Assembly: GCA_028282725.1 (NCBI GenBank) | Contig: JANQHF010000080.1 | Location: 1-64,000, forward strand | Source: Saprospiraceae bacterium | GTDB lineage: Bacteria; Bacteroidota; Bacteroidia; Chitinophagales; Saprospiraceae | Direction of reading: 5' to 3' | Length of the DNA stretch: 64,000 bases | In this document: one piece after another, positions 25,636-35,772 of the stretch | How the letters are laid out: each line of letters starts with the position of its first letter | How positions within the stretch are numbered: position 1 is the stretch's first letter | Notes under the pieces: generated by a model | Told to the model about the DNA's origin: nothing | Seen by the model: the letters and a program-made list of their open reading frames with translations, nothing else | The model's database searches: none | Program-made: the position numbers and the translations under genes

Positions 25636-27351
25636 TTGTTAAAGAAAATTATACGACAAATTAATCAAAAAAACAAGATAGCTAACCCGACACAAGGCAA
25701 TTCCTCAGATGTCTTCAGGGGGACAGATATTTCAATCCTGGAAACAAAAGTTGCCGAAGAAATTGCGATCCAGGCGGAAGAATTATTGGACGATGACTAC
25801 CTGGGATCAATCAATCAAGTCGGAAAAAACCGATGGGAATTGGTCATTATTGACAATAACCTCCACTACGACACCACCCTGGTTCTCGATGGCGGAAAAC
25901 TGAAATCCTACGATTGCAACTGCAATCGATTTGATACCCAATCCATGTGTTCTCATGTACTTGTTTCCGGCATTGCCGTGCGAAAGAAGATTGATGCCAT
26001 AAGAATCGAAAAGAAGAAAGGCAGCAGGGATACGCTCAAGATGAGATCCGGAATCAAGAGTATACAGCCCCTTCTGAATTCACTAAGCAAAACTGAGTTA
26101 GAAGATTTTTTAACCTCTATGTCCCGCAAGAGCCCTCATTTCAGATTGCTCCTGCAAGCCCGTTTTTTGGAACATTTGAATCCGGAGCATTTGGAGGGAT
26201 TTATTGAACAGATTTTTCCTGCCCTGCAACAAGCCAATCAAAAACTCCCGGCAAGTCGGATCAACTCATTTATAGAGATTTCCAATGAATTGAAAGTTCA
26301 CTTCAAAAATCTCCTTTCCAGTCACAACTTAATCGAGGCTTATAATTTGGCTTACCTGCATTTGAAAAAAACATTTTACATAAAACATCAGGTGACAAAA
26401 GAACATTTGAAATTGGAAAAGCTGCATCAGGAGTTACTTGCGAATTTCAAAGAGATATTCAAAATGATAGAAGCACCTGAATACAAGGAATTTATCGTCG
26501 GTCAATTGGTGGAATTATTAAGTGCTTCGTATATCTCGGCGAATAAAAGAGAAGAGCAGGAACTTTGGATCATGCTTCTGTTGGAAAACGAAGGCCAGGA
26601 ATTCGTTCGTGATCTTTCAAACCAGCATCTCATTAAAAGCAGGTTTAATGACTATGAATCCCTGTACTTTATCAAAACACTTGAAATCCTTAGTGCACCC
26701 AATCCGGAAAAAATCATCGAATTAATCATCAAAAAAGACACTCAAGAGACTTACAGGATCATACATATACTGATCAACTATAAATATCTGAAAGAGGCAA
26801 ATCTCACCCTGCAATTGTTCTATGTAAAGAAGGAACTCAATCATCCACTTTCCAAAATCACAATTGAAAACATTGAACCCATCGCAGAAAGCTCTGATGA
26901 ACTGGAATCCACGACTCTGGACAATTTGTTCAGGTTCAGAGATATTTTCTTCATTGATCAGCTGATTAGAATATCAGGTCTCCACGACCGGCATATCGAT
27001 AGAATCCGGGATCAACTCAATACCATTACGGATTTGACCTTCAAGGGAAAGGTCCTGTTGAAAATAGGTCACCATAAAGATGCCATTGCATTGCTGTCAG
27101 AACATCTGACCTGGGAACTCCTTAAAAACTTCGATGCCACATTAATAGAAATTGATGAAAAAGTCTGTCTTCAAATGTATCAAAGGGTCATGAATAACTT
27201 CCTGGGGGATCATTTTGGACGACATGCTCAGGATTTCATCAAAGAAGTTTTTGATCGAGTTCAAGTGCTGGGCGCGCAACACTGGCTCAGAACACTAAAA
27301 ACGAGGATCCAAAAGGACTTCCCGGAAAGGAAGTTCAAAGCACTTGCCTAA
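25636..27351 (+). CDS. SWIM zinc-finger protein of unknown function
   Basis: A 571-residue protein. The SWIM motif CxC...CxH is clear: Cys94, Cys96, Cys105 and His107, preceded by the usual beta-strand region (WELVIIDNNLHYDTTLVLDGG). The remaining roughly 450 residues are mostly helical and Leu/Glu-rich, without an enzyme motif I recognise. In bacteria SWIM domains often accompany Snf2 helicases, but none is adjacent. The only reasonable start is the TTG at 25636, since no ATG lies between it and the domain. It may bind DNA or protein. Confidence 0.8.
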   Translation: MLKKIIRQINQKNKIANPTQGNSSDVFRGTDISILETKVAEEIAIQAEELLDDDYLGSINQVGKNRWELVIIDNNLHYDTTLVLDGGKLKSYDCNCNRFDTQSMCSHVLVSGIAVRKKIDAIRIEKKKGSRDTLKMRSGIKSIQPLLNSLSKTELEDFLTSMSRKSPHFRLLLQARFLEHLNPEHLEGFIEQIFPALQQANQKLPASRINSFIEISNELKVHFKNLLSSHNLIEAYNLAYLHLKKTFYIKHQVTKEHLKLEKLHQELLANFKEIFKMIEAPEYKEFIVGQLVELLSASYISANKREEQELWIMLLLENEGQEFVRDLSNQHLIKSRFNDYESLYFIKTLEILSAPNPEKIIELIIKKDTQETYRIIHILINYKYLKEANLTLQLFYVKKELNHPLSKITIENIEPIAESSDELESTTLDNLFRFRDIFFIDQLIRISGLHDRHIDRIRDQLNTITDLTFKGKVLLKIGHHKDAIALLSEHLTWELLKNFDATLIEIDEKVCLQMYQRVMNNFLGDHFGRHAQDFIKEVFDRVQVLGAQHWLRTLKTRIQKDFPERKFKALA

Positions 27352-27384
27352 ACCGGCTCAACAATTTTCTTTCAACAGGACATG

Positions 27385-27417
27385 TTGGCATCTTTCCGAA
27401 TCATAAACTTACATTTG
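27385..27417 (+). promoter_or_regulatory. Candidate promoter for the maltose phosphorolysis operon
   Basis: TTG at 27385-27387 and TACATTTG at 27410-27417 are separated by 22 bases and match the Bacteroidota -33/-7 pattern. The pgmB ATG is 27 bases downstream of the -7 box. Confidence 0.5.
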
Positions 27418-27444
27418 CAGCTTCAATTTACAATCTGAAGATTC

Positions 27445-28095
27445 ATGATTAAGGGGTGTATTTTTGATCTGGATGGTGTATTGGTAGATACAGCACGATA
27501 CCACTTCAAAGCCTGGAAGAAATTAGCTGATCAACTCGGAATAAACTTTACCCGGGAGGACAATGAGAAGATGAAAGGGATCAGCCGGAAAGCTTCTCTG
27601 GAAAGATTGTTAGAACTCGGAAATATGGAACTGAGCGAAGCGAGGCGGGATGAACTCTGTGACTTAAAAAACTCCTGGTATTTGTCTTTGGTAGATAATA
27701 TGGACGAAGGTGAGATTTTATCTGGGGTGATTGAATTCCTGACAGATCTCGAACAACGCGATATATCAATGGCTTTGGGGTCTGCCAGCAAGAATGCCAA
27801 GACCATCATGTCGAAGACGGGTTTGAGCAATTACATTTCTGTAATCGTCGATGGCAATGATGTAAAGAACAGTAAGCCCGATCCCGAGGTATTCCTCTTG
27901 GGTGCCAGGAAATTGGAACTTTCTCCTTCGAAAATTGTGGTATTTGAAGATAGTGCAAAAGGAATTGAAGCCGCCATTGCCGGTGGCTTTAAGACCATAG
28001 GGATTGGTTCTACCGAACATCTGTCAAATGCAGATCTCGTACTGGAAGATTTGACTGGATTCAACACGGAAAAGCTTCTCAATCATTTCAAATAA
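27445..28095 (+). CDS. pgmB: Beta-phosphoglucomutase
   Basis: A 216-residue HAD-family enzyme that converts beta-glucose 1-phosphate to glucose 6-phosphate. The motif FDLDGVLVDT gives nucleophile Asp8 and acid/base Asp10, the same numbering as the well-studied Lactococcus enzyme. ARYHFKAWKKLA (cap region), LGSASKNAK and SKPDPEVFLLGA with VFEDSAKGIEAA complete the HAD set. The GH65 phosphorylase starts nine bases downstream and makes its substrate, so they form one pathway. Confidence 0.95.
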   Translation: MIKGCIFDLDGVLVDTARYHFKAWKKLADQLGINFTREDNEKMKGISRKASLERLLELGNMELSEARRDELCDLKNSWYLSLVDNMDEGEILSGVIEFLTDLEQRDISMALGSASKNAKTIMSKTGLSNYISVIVDGNDVKNSKPDPEVFLLGARKLELSPSKIVVFEDSAKGIEAAIAGGFKTIGIGSTEHLSNADLVLEDLTGFNTEKLLNHFK

Positions 28096-28104
28096 TATTG
28101 GACA

Positions 28105-30408
28105 ATGAAGGACATCGTTACAGTTCATCCATGGAAAGTGATAGAGGATCATTTTGATGAAGAAATCCATCCGATCACAGAAAGTCTGATGAGCATTGGA
28201 AATGGTCGAATGGGCCAGAGAGCTAATTTTGAAGAACCTTATTCGGGAGAATCTCTGCAGGGAAGTTATATAGGTGGCGTTTATTATCCTGACAAGACAA
28301 GAGTTGGCTGGTGGAAAAACGGCTATCCTGAATATTTTGCCAAAGTTCCCAATTCAGTGAACTGGATAGGCCTTGACGTCCTGATCGATGATAAAATACT
28401 TGACATGCATCAATCAGAAATTTCCGACTACGTCAGAACCCTGGACATGCGAAAAGGATTGTTGACAAGAGCATTTACGGCAAAAACATCAAGGGGTAAA
28501 AAAGTCATCATTCGAGCAGAACGATTCTACAGTCTTGGTGATCTTGACATGTGCTTCCTTAAATATTCCATACGGACACACACTGACGAAGTCGATCTGA
28601 AGATCAGCCCATATCTTGATTTTAACATCAAAAATAGTGATGCAAACTATGATGAGGTCTTCTGGGAAGATAAATCTCAGGGATCCAAGGGTATTCAATG
28701 GGTTTCTGCGAAAACGAAAAAAACCGACTTCCTGGTTGCAGCAGCGGTCAATAATTTCCTGGTAAAGAATGGAGAAAGTATAAAGCCACGTGAGAGTCAT
28801 CAAGAGGAAGGAAGAGTCAGCGAACAGTATCATGTCCAGCTAGGCAGTGAAGAAGAGATCACAATCTACAAGATTGTCTCGATCACTTCCAGTTTCTATT
28901 ATAATAGATCACAGGTAGTGGAGGCTGCAAAAGACAAGGTATCCGATGTTTCTGAAGTTCTCTATGATACCTCCCTGGCCAGACACACAGAACTATGGGC
29001 AGACCGGTGGGAGCATTGCGACATAAAAATCACCGGAGATGACAAGGCACAACAAGGGATTCGCTTCAACATATTTCAGTTGTATCAGACTTATTCAGGT
29101 GAAGATGCAAGATTAAACATAGGCCCTAAAGGATTTACCGGTGAAAAATATGGTGGGAGTACGTATTGGGACACTGAAGCATATTGCCTTCCATTCTACA
29201 TGTTTACTACAGAAAGCTCAGTTGCAAAAAACCTGCTGGTTTACCGATACAATCATTTGCAGAAAGCAATTGAGAATGCCGAGAAACTGGGTTTCGAAGG
29301 TGGTGCCGCTCTCTATCCAATGGTAACGATGAACGGTGAAGAATGCCATAATGAATGGGAAATTACATTTGAGGAAATTCATAGAAACGGGGCGATCGCC
29401 TTTGCCATCTACAATTATATTCGATGCACTGGTGATCATGGTTATCTGAAAGAATATGGCCTGGAAGTGCTCATCGGTATCGCAAGATTCTGGGCCCAGA
29501 GGGTGCACATGAGTCCGGATAAGAAGAAATATGTCATGCTGGGTGTTACCGGTCCCAATGAATACGAAAACAATGTTGACAATAATTGGTACACCAACTA
29601 CATCGCAAGGTGGTGCCTGGAATATGCTGCTTCTTGCATAAGACGTTATCAGGAGGAAGATCACCTGGTTTGGCAGGCTATCGGAGAGAAAACGGGCTTT
29701 GATGAATCCGAACTAGAAATTTGGGACAACATCGTTAAAGAGATCTATCTGCCTAAAATAGAAGACAGCAATGTATTTCTACAGCACGATGGGTACCTCG
29801 ACAAGGAAAACAAGACAGTCGCCGATCTGAAACCTGAAGATCGCCCAATCAATCAAAACTGGTCCTGGGACAGGATCTTAAGATCACCTTATATTAAACA
29901 GGCAGATGTTCTGCAGGGCCTGTACTTTTTCGAAGACCAGTTTACAGAGGAGGAGATAAGGGACAACTTTTTGTATTACGAACCCCGGACAGTGCATGAA
30001 TCATCCCTTTCACCTTGCATTCATGCCATCCTGGCGGCAAAACTTGGGATGAAGGACAAGGCCTATGAAATGTATCTCAGAACAGCAAGATTGGATCTCG
30101 ATGACTATAATAATGATGCAGAAGACGGTTGTCATATCACCAGCATGGCGGGTACCTGGTTGAGCATCGTGGAAGGATTTGCCGGCCTCAGGGTTAAAGA
30201 CCAAAAGCTATATCTCTCTCCATTTCTACCCGATCAATGGGAGGGTTATCAATTTACGATCATGTTCAGAGGGACAATACTCGTTATTGATGTGCAACAA
30301 GACAAGATCGAAATTCACAATAAGTCAGAAGCAGAAATCGGTCTGTCCATTTATGGAGAACAGGTACACATTCCCGGAGATGGCAGAATAAACAAAATGC
30401 TGAACTGA
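28105..30408 (+). CDS. GH65 phosphorylase, probably maltose phosphorylase
   Basis: A 767-residue glycoside phosphorylase with family-typical regions: SIGNGRMGQRANFEE near the start, GEKYGGSTYWDTEAYCLPF, GVTGPNEYENNVDNNWYTN with the likely general acid Glu486, WSWDR, HESSLSPCIHAILAAKLG and DGCHITSMAGTWLSIVEGF. GH65 members split maltose, trehalose or kojibiose with phosphate, giving beta-glucose 1-phosphate and glucose. Maltose is favoured from overall resemblance; specificity is not proven. There is no signal peptide, so it is cytoplasmic, paired with pgmB. Confidence 0.93.
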   Translation: MKDIVTVHPWKVIEDHFDEEIHPITESLMSIGNGRMGQRANFEEPYSGESLQGSYIGGVYYPDKTRVGWWKNGYPEYFAKVPNSVNWIGLDVLIDDKILDMHQSEISDYVRTLDMRKGLLTRAFTAKTSRGKKVIIRAERFYSLGDLDMCFLKYSIRTHTDEVDLKISPYLDFNIKNSDANYDEVFWEDKSQGSKGIQWVSAKTKKTDFLVAAAVNNFLVKNGESIKPRESHQEEGRVSEQYHVQLGSEEEITIYKIVSITSSFYYNRSQVVEAAKDKVSDVSEVLYDTSLARHTELWADRWEHCDIKITGDDKAQQGIRFNIFQLYQTYSGEDARLNIGPKGFTGEKYGGSTYWDTEAYCLPFYMFTTESSVAKNLLVYRYNHLQKAIENAEKLGFEGGAALYPMVTMNGEECHNEWEITFEEIHRNGAIAFAIYNYIRCTGDHGYLKEYGLEVLIGIARFWAQRVHMSPDKKKYVMLGVTGPNEYENNVDNNWYTNYIARWCLEYAASCIRRYQEEDHLVWQAIGEKTGFDESELEIWDNIVKEIYLPKIEDSNVFLQHDGYLDKENKTVADLKPEDRPINQNWSWDRILRSPYIKQADVLQGLYFFEDQFTEEEIRDNFLYYEPRTVHESSLSPCIHAILAAKLGMKDKAYEMYLRTARLDLDDYNNDAEDGCHITSMAGTWLSIVEGFAGLRVKDQKLYLSPFLPDQWEGYQFTIMFRGTILVIDVQQDKIEIHNKSEAEIGLSIYGEQVHIPGDGRINKMLN

Positions 30409-30667
30409 TTTCAAGAGACAAGAGATAAATATTGTCGGGGAAAACCATTGTAATTTTTGCTCTTTAATTCGGACATTTGCATTCTGTTGATTGAATCACT
30501 TTTTTTAATATATAACTTGTTGAAAATCAGATTAGAATACCTTAAAAGTATTCAAAAAGTTGTCTTTACCTGGCATGAATCTTTTGTTTAGGAATAGCAA
30601 TATTAAGCATGGGGTGGCGTTAGGTAAGAATGTTTGTTCAATCGACTTACTTAGAGCCATTCTGCGG
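30409..30667. other. Intergenic region upstream of the SprB/cohesin-like gene
   Basis: About 260 AT-rich bases without a supported gene. An in-frame methionine-coded extension begins at 30560 but would place 36 residues before an obvious signal peptide, so the ATG at 30668 is preferred. No convincing terminator or -7 box was seen. Confidence 0.45.
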
Positions 30668-33600
30668 ATGACCCATAGCACTTCGAAGTACCTTCTCATA
30701 CTGCTGGTCTTCCTGGCAGGTTATTCATCTTTAATGGCACAGGATTGCAGTCAATGTCCTGACTCGTCATTTCAGACCGAGTTCTATATGGAAACGGACA
30801 ATACAATGCCGGAAAATGGTGACTTTGTCTGTTATACCATTTACACGAATAACTTCAGTTGTGTCCAGGTCTTACAGCTCTTTATAAAATTCACTGAGAA
30901 CACTTTGGGAAACCCGGTCTTCGATGCTAACCTCGGCAATCTTCCCTGGTTTAATGCAAGTATCATAGCCAACAATGAGGTACGGATACTGCTTCAGGAT
31001 TTAGGAGCCTTGCCCAACTCACTTCCCGATTCTTCTGCATTTGCAGAACTATGTTTTACCGTTATCGGGAATCCCAGTGAAGAAATGAAAGTGGCTATAG
31101 GCGGAACCAGTACGTTCCCTGACGAAATCGCCTATGCCAACGACGATGTCACCATATCCTGTACTGAATCGAATAATGAACCACTCATACGCAATGGGGT
31201 AATTGAGACGACCATTTTTCCGAGTTGTTCAGCGGGATTCCAGGTTTTTGCCAATTCACTCTGTGGAACACAGGTTGGACGAAGCACGGGTACGGCAAGG
31301 ATCGATTTCTTTTGCGGAGTTCCGCCCTACGAGGTGATCCTGGATGGTCAGATCCTTGCACCTACTTCTGATTCTTCACTCATTGTGACCGGTCTTCCTG
31401 CAGGAGTACATACGTATACCGTTACTGATGGAAACGGTGAAATGACATCACCCGATCAGTTCTTTACAAATACTAACAATCCTCTCGTCATTGATAATGC
31501 TATTCTTAGCGATCCTGACTGTGCGACGAATGGAATCAGGGATGGGTTTATCGAACTCCAGGTGTCCGGAGGATTTCCATTCAGGGATGGATATGCCTAT
31601 GACTGGGGAGGAGTGGAGACCGGTATCAGTTTTGAACCGGATATAACGGGTCAGACCAACGGTACTTTCATCGTAAGAGTGTCCGATTCTTTGCGATGCG
31701 AAATAGCGGACACCTTTATGCTAAGTACAGATACGATCCAATTGGCCAACTGGACTGTAGGTCCTTCTACTTGTGATGGAGTAAATACGGGGACATTAAA
31801 CCTCGAGGCTTCCGGGGATACCGAAGGAGCCGGTTATCGGTTCTTTTACGAGGCAACATTGAATGACGGTAGTCTCAGGTTTGGAAGTATGGAATCCAAT
31901 ACCAACACTGTCTTATTTACAGACCTTGCTTCCGGGACCTATTTGGTATCCGTCGAAGATCAGAGTGTGACGAGAGGATCATGCGAAAGTGATCCCGTGG
32001 AGATAGTCATCGATAATGAACAGAATTATGGCATTACTACCTCCCCCAATATGAATGCCAATTGTATTCCGGGTGAGCAGAGTGTCATCATTGATGTTCA
32101 ACAAACAACGCCAGGAGGATCCTTTAGTTACCAAATCACAGAAGACAATACCATACGGGATAGTGGAATGAATATCACTACTTCCCGGATCACAACCACC
32201 TGTCTTCCGTTAGGTGCTTATCAAATAGAAATAATGGATGCCAATATGTGCGTCTTTGTTGATAGTCTCATCATAGACGGTTGTGATCTGTTTCTGGGTG
32301 ATCCCATAACCATCGAGCCGGATTGTTTGGATCCCAATGGAGGCGCGATTATTCTCAACATTGTCAACGGAAGCTCTTCAACTCAAATAATGTGGGACAA
32401 TGACTCTACCACAACATCGATCAGTAACTTATCGGAAGGTCTTTATTCTGTGACCATTACCGATGACATGTGCAGTGACTCTGCCACCTATGAATTATTC
32501 GAACCCATATTTATAACCGTTGAATTTGATGTTGACTCTATCACATGTCCGGGAGGAGTCACCGATATTGAAGTTATTCCTCAGGGAGGATTTGAACCGT
32601 ATACGTACTCCTGGGACCCCGATCCATTAAACATACCTTTTTCCACACTTGCAGATGCAACTGCGGGGACTTACACTGTTACCGTCACCGACGATGATGG
32701 TTGTGAGGAAGTGGCTAGCATCACGGTTTCGGACCCGGAAGCACCCGAGATTACAATAGATTCTGCAACTCTTTTTGGCCCGGATTGTATGGGAAATGGG
32801 GGTGCATTGTTTATGCAGGTCCAGGGAAATCAGATGTTCCAGGGACCCTTCAGTTTTCTGGCATCGTCAGGAGATATGAATCCGATGGGATTTTCTTTCA
32901 ATCCTGTCAATCTCGAATCGGGAGAACAATGGATTCTCGTGTCCACACAGCCCGGATGCGACTTTGATACATTCTTTGTAGATGTTCCGGATCCCCCAGT
33001 CATTTCATTGGATACTGCCCAGTCAGATTTTGGTTCCATTGAATGTAACGGGGATTTGACGGATGTCTTTTTATTTGCACAAGGCATCAGCAATCCTTCC
33101 AGCGTCAATTTTAATTGGCCGGCTCCATTTGATCAGGATATGGGATTTTTCAAAACAGGAGTTTCTGCAGGCACTTATGCGGTCACCCTGACTTCAGGGA
33201 TTTGTACTTCTGAGGTGGACATAGAAGTCATTGAGCCCGATTCCTTTGGCATCATAATCGATCGCAATCTCAGCGATCTTCCATTGTGTGCGGATGATCT
33301 TGCAGAATTGATTACGACTCGAAGAGGTGGAGAGGGAGACATCACCTATTCCTGGACCAATCAGAATGGAGACGTGATTGGCAATACTGCAGACCTGTCA
33401 GACCTCGGACCTGGCATGTATTCTGTGGCAGCTATTGATACCAATGGATGTAGCTCTGTCGATTCTATCGATCTTCCTTCAATCACCCCGGTGGAAGCAT
33501 TTGTAGGAACGCCGATACAACCGTTATGCTTTGGTGATCCTGGCTTTATTTTCATAGATTCTGTCAGAGGAGGTTCCGGAGAACCCTATCGATACCAGGT

Positions 33601-34318
33601 TGATGCCGGGGCAAATCCCTTGATGCCCATTACAGACACTGCAACAGTGCAGTCGGGGGATCATTTTGTTCTCATTGCGGATCGCAATGGTTGCGATGTA
33701 CGAGTTGATTTCAATATAAGGCTACCGGAAGAGGTCTCTATATCACTGAGTGCGGATCCTCCGGAGATAGAATTAGGGACTCCGGGAGAGATCTTTTCCG
33801 ATGTCATATCGCCGGTTGCCATTGACACCATTATATGGGAAGCAAATGGTATTGAGCCTATTGAATGTCTTACCGTAGATTGCAGCTCTGTGGAAATTGC
33901 ACCTGTCAATGATCAATTATTTACGGCAACCGTGATTACCGTGGATGGCTGTACGGCCCAGACGGATATTTTGATCAATGTATTGCGATCAGAAAATATC
34001 TATGTTGCCAATGTATTTAATCCCAATAGTGTTGTGAGTGACCGGAATCGCACACTACAGGTTTATACGGGATCAGGGGTTGAGGCTCTGGATTTTTTCC
34101 GCATTTATGATCGCTGGGGAAATCTTGTCCACCAGGAATCCAACCTTCCCGTCAGGGATGATGGCCTGGGCACGGGAGGATGGGACGGTACGCTGATGAA
34201 TAACGGCATTTCAGGAGATCCCCTTGAACCAGGGGTCTATGTATGGGTACTGCAAGCACGTTTTTTGGGTGATCCCAACCCTCAAATCAGGAAAGGTGAC
34301 GTCACCCTGATCCGATAG
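30668..34318 (+). CDS. T9SS-exported SprB/cohesin-like giant surface protein
   Basis: The 1216-residue protein starts with a signal peptide (MTHSTSKYLLILLVFLAGYSSLMAQ). Residues about 30-185 resemble a cohesin-type domain (VCYTIYTNN...VRILLQDLG...FAELCFTVIGNP). Many SprB-like repeats follow, each ending in a pattern such as GTYTVTVTDDDGCEEVASITV. The last 100 residues form the gliding-motility-associated type-B sorting domain (ANVFNPNSVVSDRNRTLQVY, FFRIYDRWGNLVHQES, GWDGTLMNNG, PGVYVWVLQARF). It should be exported by the type IX system and attached at the surface, probably for adhesion or motility. Confidence 0.92.
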   Translation: MTHSTSKYLLILLVFLAGYSSLMAQDCSQCPDSSFQTEFYMETDNTMPENGDFVCYTIYTNNFSCVQVLQLFIKFTENTLGNPVFDANLGNLPWFNASIIANNEVRILLQDLGALPNSLPDSSAFAELCFTVIGNPSEEMKVAIGGTSTFPDEIAYANDDVTISCTESNNEPLIRNGVIETTIFPSCSAGFQVFANSLCGTQVGRSTGTARIDFFCGVPPYEVILDGQILAPTSDSSLIVTGLPAGVHTYTVTDGNGEMTSPDQFFTNTNNPLVIDNAILSDPDCATNGIRDGFIELQVSGGFPFRDGYAYDWGGVETGISFEPDITGQTNGTFIVRVSDSLRCEIADTFMLSTDTIQLANWTVGPSTCDGVNTGTLNLEASGDTEGAGYRFFYEATLNDGSLRFGSMESNTNTVLFTDLASGTYLVSVEDQSVTRGSCESDPVEIVIDNEQNYGITTSPNMNANCIPGEQSVIIDVQQTTPGGSFSYQITEDNTIRDSGMNITTSRITTTCLPLGAYQIEIMDANMCVFVDSLIIDGCDLFLGDPITIEPDCLDPNGGAIILNIVNGSSSTQIMWDNDSTTTSISNLSEGLYSVTITDDMCSDSATYELFEPIFITVEFDVDSITCPGGVTDIEVIPQGGFEPYTYSWDPDPLNIPFSTLADATAGTYTVTVTDDDGCEEVASITVSDPEAPEITIDSATLFGPDCMGNGGALFMQVQGNQMFQGPFSFLASSGDMNPMGFSFNPVNLESGEQWILVSTQPGCDFDTFFVDVPDPPVISLDTAQSDFGSIECNGDLTDVFLFAQGISNPSSVNFNWPAPFDQDMGFFKTGVSAGTYAVTLTSGICTSEVDIEVIEPDSFGIIIDRNLSDLPLCADDLAELITTRRGGEGDITYSWTNQNGDVIGNTADLSDLGPGMYSVAAIDTNGCSSVDSIDLPSITPVEAFVGTPIQPLCFGDPGFIFIDSVRGGSGEPYRYQVDAGANPLMPITDTATVQSGDHFVLIADRNGCDVRVDFNIRLPEEVSISLSADPPEIELGTPGEIFSDVISPVAIDTIIWEANGIEPIECLTVDCSSVEIAPVNDQLFTATVITVDGCTAQTDILINVLRSENIYVANVFNPNSVVSDRNRTLQVYTGSGVEALDFFRIYDRWGNLVHQESNLPVRDDGLGTGGWDGTLMNNGISGDPLEPGVYVWVLQARFLGDPNPQIRKGDVTLIR

Positions 34319-34331
34319 CGATAGTCAGTGA

Positions 34332-35672
34332 TTACGCATATACTTCCTCCCCGGAAGTTATGAACAGGTGATTCAACGCCCTCATTACGTTCACTTTGTA
34401 TTCTGTCTTAACGAGTAAAGAAATGTTGTTCCGACTACCTCCCATAGAAACCATTCTTACCGGAATCTCCTGGAGCGATTCAAAGATCCTGTGTACGTGC
34501 TGACTTTCATCATAAAGGGCATTTCCTACGATACAAATAATGGAGTATGACGTGTCCGATTCAACTTCTGCAAATTTACTCAACCCATCCACGATGTCCG
34601 GAAGGTTACGTACATCATCAATCGTCAATGAGACGGCAACCTCGGATGTCGTGATCATATCCACTGATGTCTTATGATCTTCAAAAACCTGGAACACTTT
34701 TCTCAGGAATCCATAAGCCTGCAGCATGCGGTGGGAATAGACCTTGATCGCCGTAATATTGTCCTTTGCGGCAATTGCTGTAATCGGTCTCTTACTGGTT
34801 TCTCGTGAAATCAAAGTCCCGGGTGAATCAGGTGACATGGTGCATTTCAATCTTAGTGGAACATTTGCCTTTTCTGCTGGTAAAACACAGGTTGGATGTA
34901 AAATTTTTGCACCAAAATACGCCAGCTCCGCTGCCTCCCTGTAAGATAGTTTCCGAATCGGCAAGGTATCATTTACAATTCTTGGATCATTGGTGCGTAC
35001 GCCGTCGATATCGGTCCAGATCCGGATTTCATCGGCATCAATGGCCGAACCGATAATGGTGGCCGTGTAGTCACTACCGCCCCTTTTCAGATTGTCAATT
35101 TGACCAGAGTGGTTCTTACAGATATACCCCTGCGTGACAATGACCTGTACTTCCTCCAATGGAATTAAGAGGCGGGTCAGGTCCTGCCTGATCCTGGCAA
35201 AATCGGGTTCGCCATTTTGATCGGTGTGGATGAAGTCAAGAGCCCGGACCTGTGCCACGTTGATCTGTCTCACTTCACACAGGAGCGTAAACAGTGCGGT
35301 AGACATGATTTCACCTTGCGCAAGAATTTCCTTCTCATCCACCGGACAAAATGATGACGACTCTAATTTGTCCTTAATCAGTCGAATGGAAGGACGTAAC
35401 AAAAATCGCGCCCTGTCCCGTACATCTTTGTAAGGATACAGATCTGTCAAAACGCGTACATACTTACTTTCAAGCTGTGCAATAAGATCCGAAGCAAGGT
35501 CCGGCTCTTTGTTCTTTATTGTATTTGCGATTTGCTGTAAATCATTGGTCGTTCCTGACATGGCGGAAAGAACAACTAGTTGCTGTCCGGGATTCTTTTC
35601 TATAATGTCAATCACCTCTTGCATTCTGTCCGCACTGCCTACAGAGGTTCCACCAAATTTCAACACTAGCAT
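34332..35672 (-). CDS. lysC: Aspartate kinase
   Basis: The 446-residue enzyme phosphorylates aspartate, the first step to lysine, threonine, methionine and diaminopimelate. The N-terminus MLVLKFGGTSVGSADRM is the kinase signature. RGGSDYTATIIGSAIDADEIRIWTDIDG and KILHPTCVLPAEKANVPLRL are typical of the catalytic domain. Two C-terminal ACT domains (about 300-446) provide amino-acid feedback. It is monofunctional, with no homoserine dehydrogenase part. It is divergent from an ACT-like gene 100 bases away. Confidence 0.95.
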   Translation of the reverse strand: MLVLKFGGTSVGSADRMQEVIDIIEKNPGQQLVVLSAMSGTTNDLQQIANTIKNKEPDLASDLIAQLESKYVRVLTDLYPYKDVRDRARFLLRPSIRLIKDKLESSSFCPVDEKEILAQGEIMSTALFTLLCEVRQINVAQVRALDFIHTDQNGEPDFARIRQDLTRLLIPLEEVQVIVTQGYICKNHSGQIDNLKRGGSDYTATIIGSAIDADEIRIWTDIDGVRTNDPRIVNDTLPIRKLSYREAAELAYFGAKILHPTCVLPAEKANVPLRLKCTMSPDSPGTLISRETSKRPITAIAAKDNITAIKVYSHRMLQAYGFLRKVFQVFEDHKTSVDMITTSEVAVSLTIDDVRNLPDIVDGLSKFAEVESDTSYSIICIVGNALYDESQHVHRIFESLQEIPVRMVSMGGSRNNISLLVKTEYKVNVMRALNHLFITSGEEVYA

Positions 35673-35772
35673 ATCTCCAATTTTATCCGAAGGTAAATGG
35701 AACGATACTGAGGAAAGTAAAATTTGAATTATTATGACAAATTTTACACATTGTGTTAAATTATTAACAATA

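Noticed and set aside
29218..29664. 148-residue minus-strand frame inside the GH65 gene
   Set aside because: It is antisense to conserved catalytic sequence of an intact phosphorylase and has no recognisable features.
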